14,260 nt of DNA from AV69 sp036498205 (GTDB lineage Bacteria > Verrucomicrobiota > Verrucomicrobiia > Chthoniobacterales > UBA10450). The notes under the pieces are model-generated. The model was given only the letters and a program-made list of their open reading frames with translations. It was not told the origin of the DNA and ran no database searches. This document shows, piece by piece, positions 13,591 to 14,260 of the stretch; positions within the stretch are counted from its first letter, which is position 1, and each line of letters opens with the position of its first letter. Position numbers and translations under genes: made by a program. The stretch spans positions 1-14,260 of the forward strand of contig DASXIC010000122.1 in NCBI GenBank assembly GCA_036498205.1, in the 5' to 3' direction.

Positions 13591-14260
13591 CTACGACTCT
13601 CTGAGCTTTCGCTCCAGAATTTTCCCCGCCAGCTGAGGATTCGCGTTTCCCTTGGACAACTTCATCACCTGACCTTTGAGAAAGTTTAGCGACGCAGCAT
13701 TCCCTGCTTTGAAATCCGCTACCGGTTTCGGATTTGCCGCAATTACTTGCTCGGCAAAGGCCTCAATCATCCCGGTATCGCTTAATTGCTCGATTCCTTT
13801 TTCCCGGACAATTGCTTCCGCGCCTTTCCCAGTTGCGAACATCTCGGCAAAAACTTCCTTGCCCTGCTTGCCGCTGATTTTTCCCGAATCGATCAATCCA
13901 ATCAGCTCATTCAGCGCCGCCGGTGGAATGGCGCAGTCAGTCACCGTCTTTCCGGTGTCGGAGAGAACGCTTTGCAGGTCGTTCAGGATCCAGTTCGCGA
14001 TCGCTTTTGGCCTTTTTGAGTTCCGGGCCGCGGCTTCGAAATACTTCGCGAGATCAAGATCGTTCGCCAGGACACCGGCATCGTATGGGGTCACTTCGTA
14101 TTGTTCAACAAAGCGACGACGTTTCTCCTTTGGCAGCTCGGGCAATCCCGCCCGAGCGTCCGGCAACAGCACCTCGCTCTTGACCGGCACCAAATCCGGA
14201 TCCGGAAAGTAGCGGTAATCGTGTGCGCTCTCTTTGCTTCGCATGAGAAAGGTCTCGCCC
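13591..14260 (-). CDS. gatB: Aspartyl/glutamyl-tRNA amidotransferase subunit B, C-terminal part (5' end outside window)
   Basis: The frame stays open to the window edge upstream of the ATG at 14244 ('GETFLMRSKESAHDYRYFPDPDLVPV'), and this passage is internal in GatB, so the gene is only partial here (~223 codons). The 'RSKESAHDYRYFPDPDL' motif belongs to the kinase/amidase core. The following ~150 residues are the helical and YqeY-like tail that binds tRNA ('KAIANWILNDL', 'GKISGKQGKEVFAEM', 'NFLKGQVMKLSKGNANPQLAGKIL'). GatB, with GatA and GatC, converts Glu-tRNA(Gln) or Asp-tRNA(Asn) to the amide form. The gene ends normally with TAG at 13591-13593, next to the inverted-repeat element. gatA and gatC are not in the window. 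Confidence 0.96.
   Translation of the reverse strand, partial: GETFLMRSKESAHDYRYFPDPDLVPVKSEVLLPDARAGLPELPKEKRRRFVEQYEVTPYDAGVLANDLDLAKYFEAAARNSKRPKAIANWILNDLQSVLSDTGKTVTDCAIPPAALNELIGLIDSGKISGKQGKEVFAEMFATGKGAEAIVREKGIEQLSDTGMIEAFAEQVIAANPKPVADFKAGNAASLNFLKGQVMKLSKGNANPQLAGKILERKLRES

Overview
The window looks like a chromosomal segment of a soil-type Verrucomicrobiota bacterium, probably Spartobacteria/Chthoniobacterales. That placement is from memory, not a search. It rests on the C-terminal repeat family with 'NISTR...GPSL' motifs, which I associate with that group, on a moderately high GC content, and on the general lack of strong Shine-Dalgarno sites. No plasmid, phage structural, CRISPR or transposase gene is visible.

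Layout. (1) 1-1828 is an accessory, partly decayed zone. It holds the 3' part of a surface protein (choice-of-anchor Q end plus two ~130-residue repeats), a small ORF with no usable start, a 5'-truncated inverted copy of the same repeat on the minus strand, and the 3' half of a class II tRNA-Leu(CAA) gene whose 5' half is missing. The truncated gene and the tRNA half meet within about 15 bases. This looks like the distal attachment scar of an element once integrated in the tRNA-Leu anticodon loop. (2) 1863-2278: a strong two-way terminator and a glycine-zipper lipoprotein. (3) 2483-4621: an ammonium transporter (amtB) divergent from a SatP/YaaH-type acetate/succinate channel. (4) 4641-6736, minus strand: a tight three-gene unit of ECF sigma factor, anti-sigma-like single-pass membrane protein and secreted PDZ/coiled-coil protein. 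A secreted protein made of two NTF2-like halves diverges from it with overlapping 5' ends and runs to 7670. (5) 7672-12167, minus strand: a two-gene exopolysaccharide unit. The first gene is a ~1125-residue fusion of a GH18-like domain, a NodB deacetylase and a processive GT2 synthase; the second is a GH26-like lipoprotein whose start overlaps the synthase stop. (6) 12271-14260, minus strand: glycerate 2-kinase and the C-terminal part of gatB, separated by a ~175 bp palindromic element that fills the intergenic space.

The most notable items are the single-chain synthase/deacetylase/hydrolase with its coupled lipoprotein hydrolase (comparable to PgaC plus PgaB in one polypeptide), the tRNA-Leu half-gene scar, and the sigma/anti-sigma/PDZ unit. 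Most genes here are ordinary housekeeping or transport genes.
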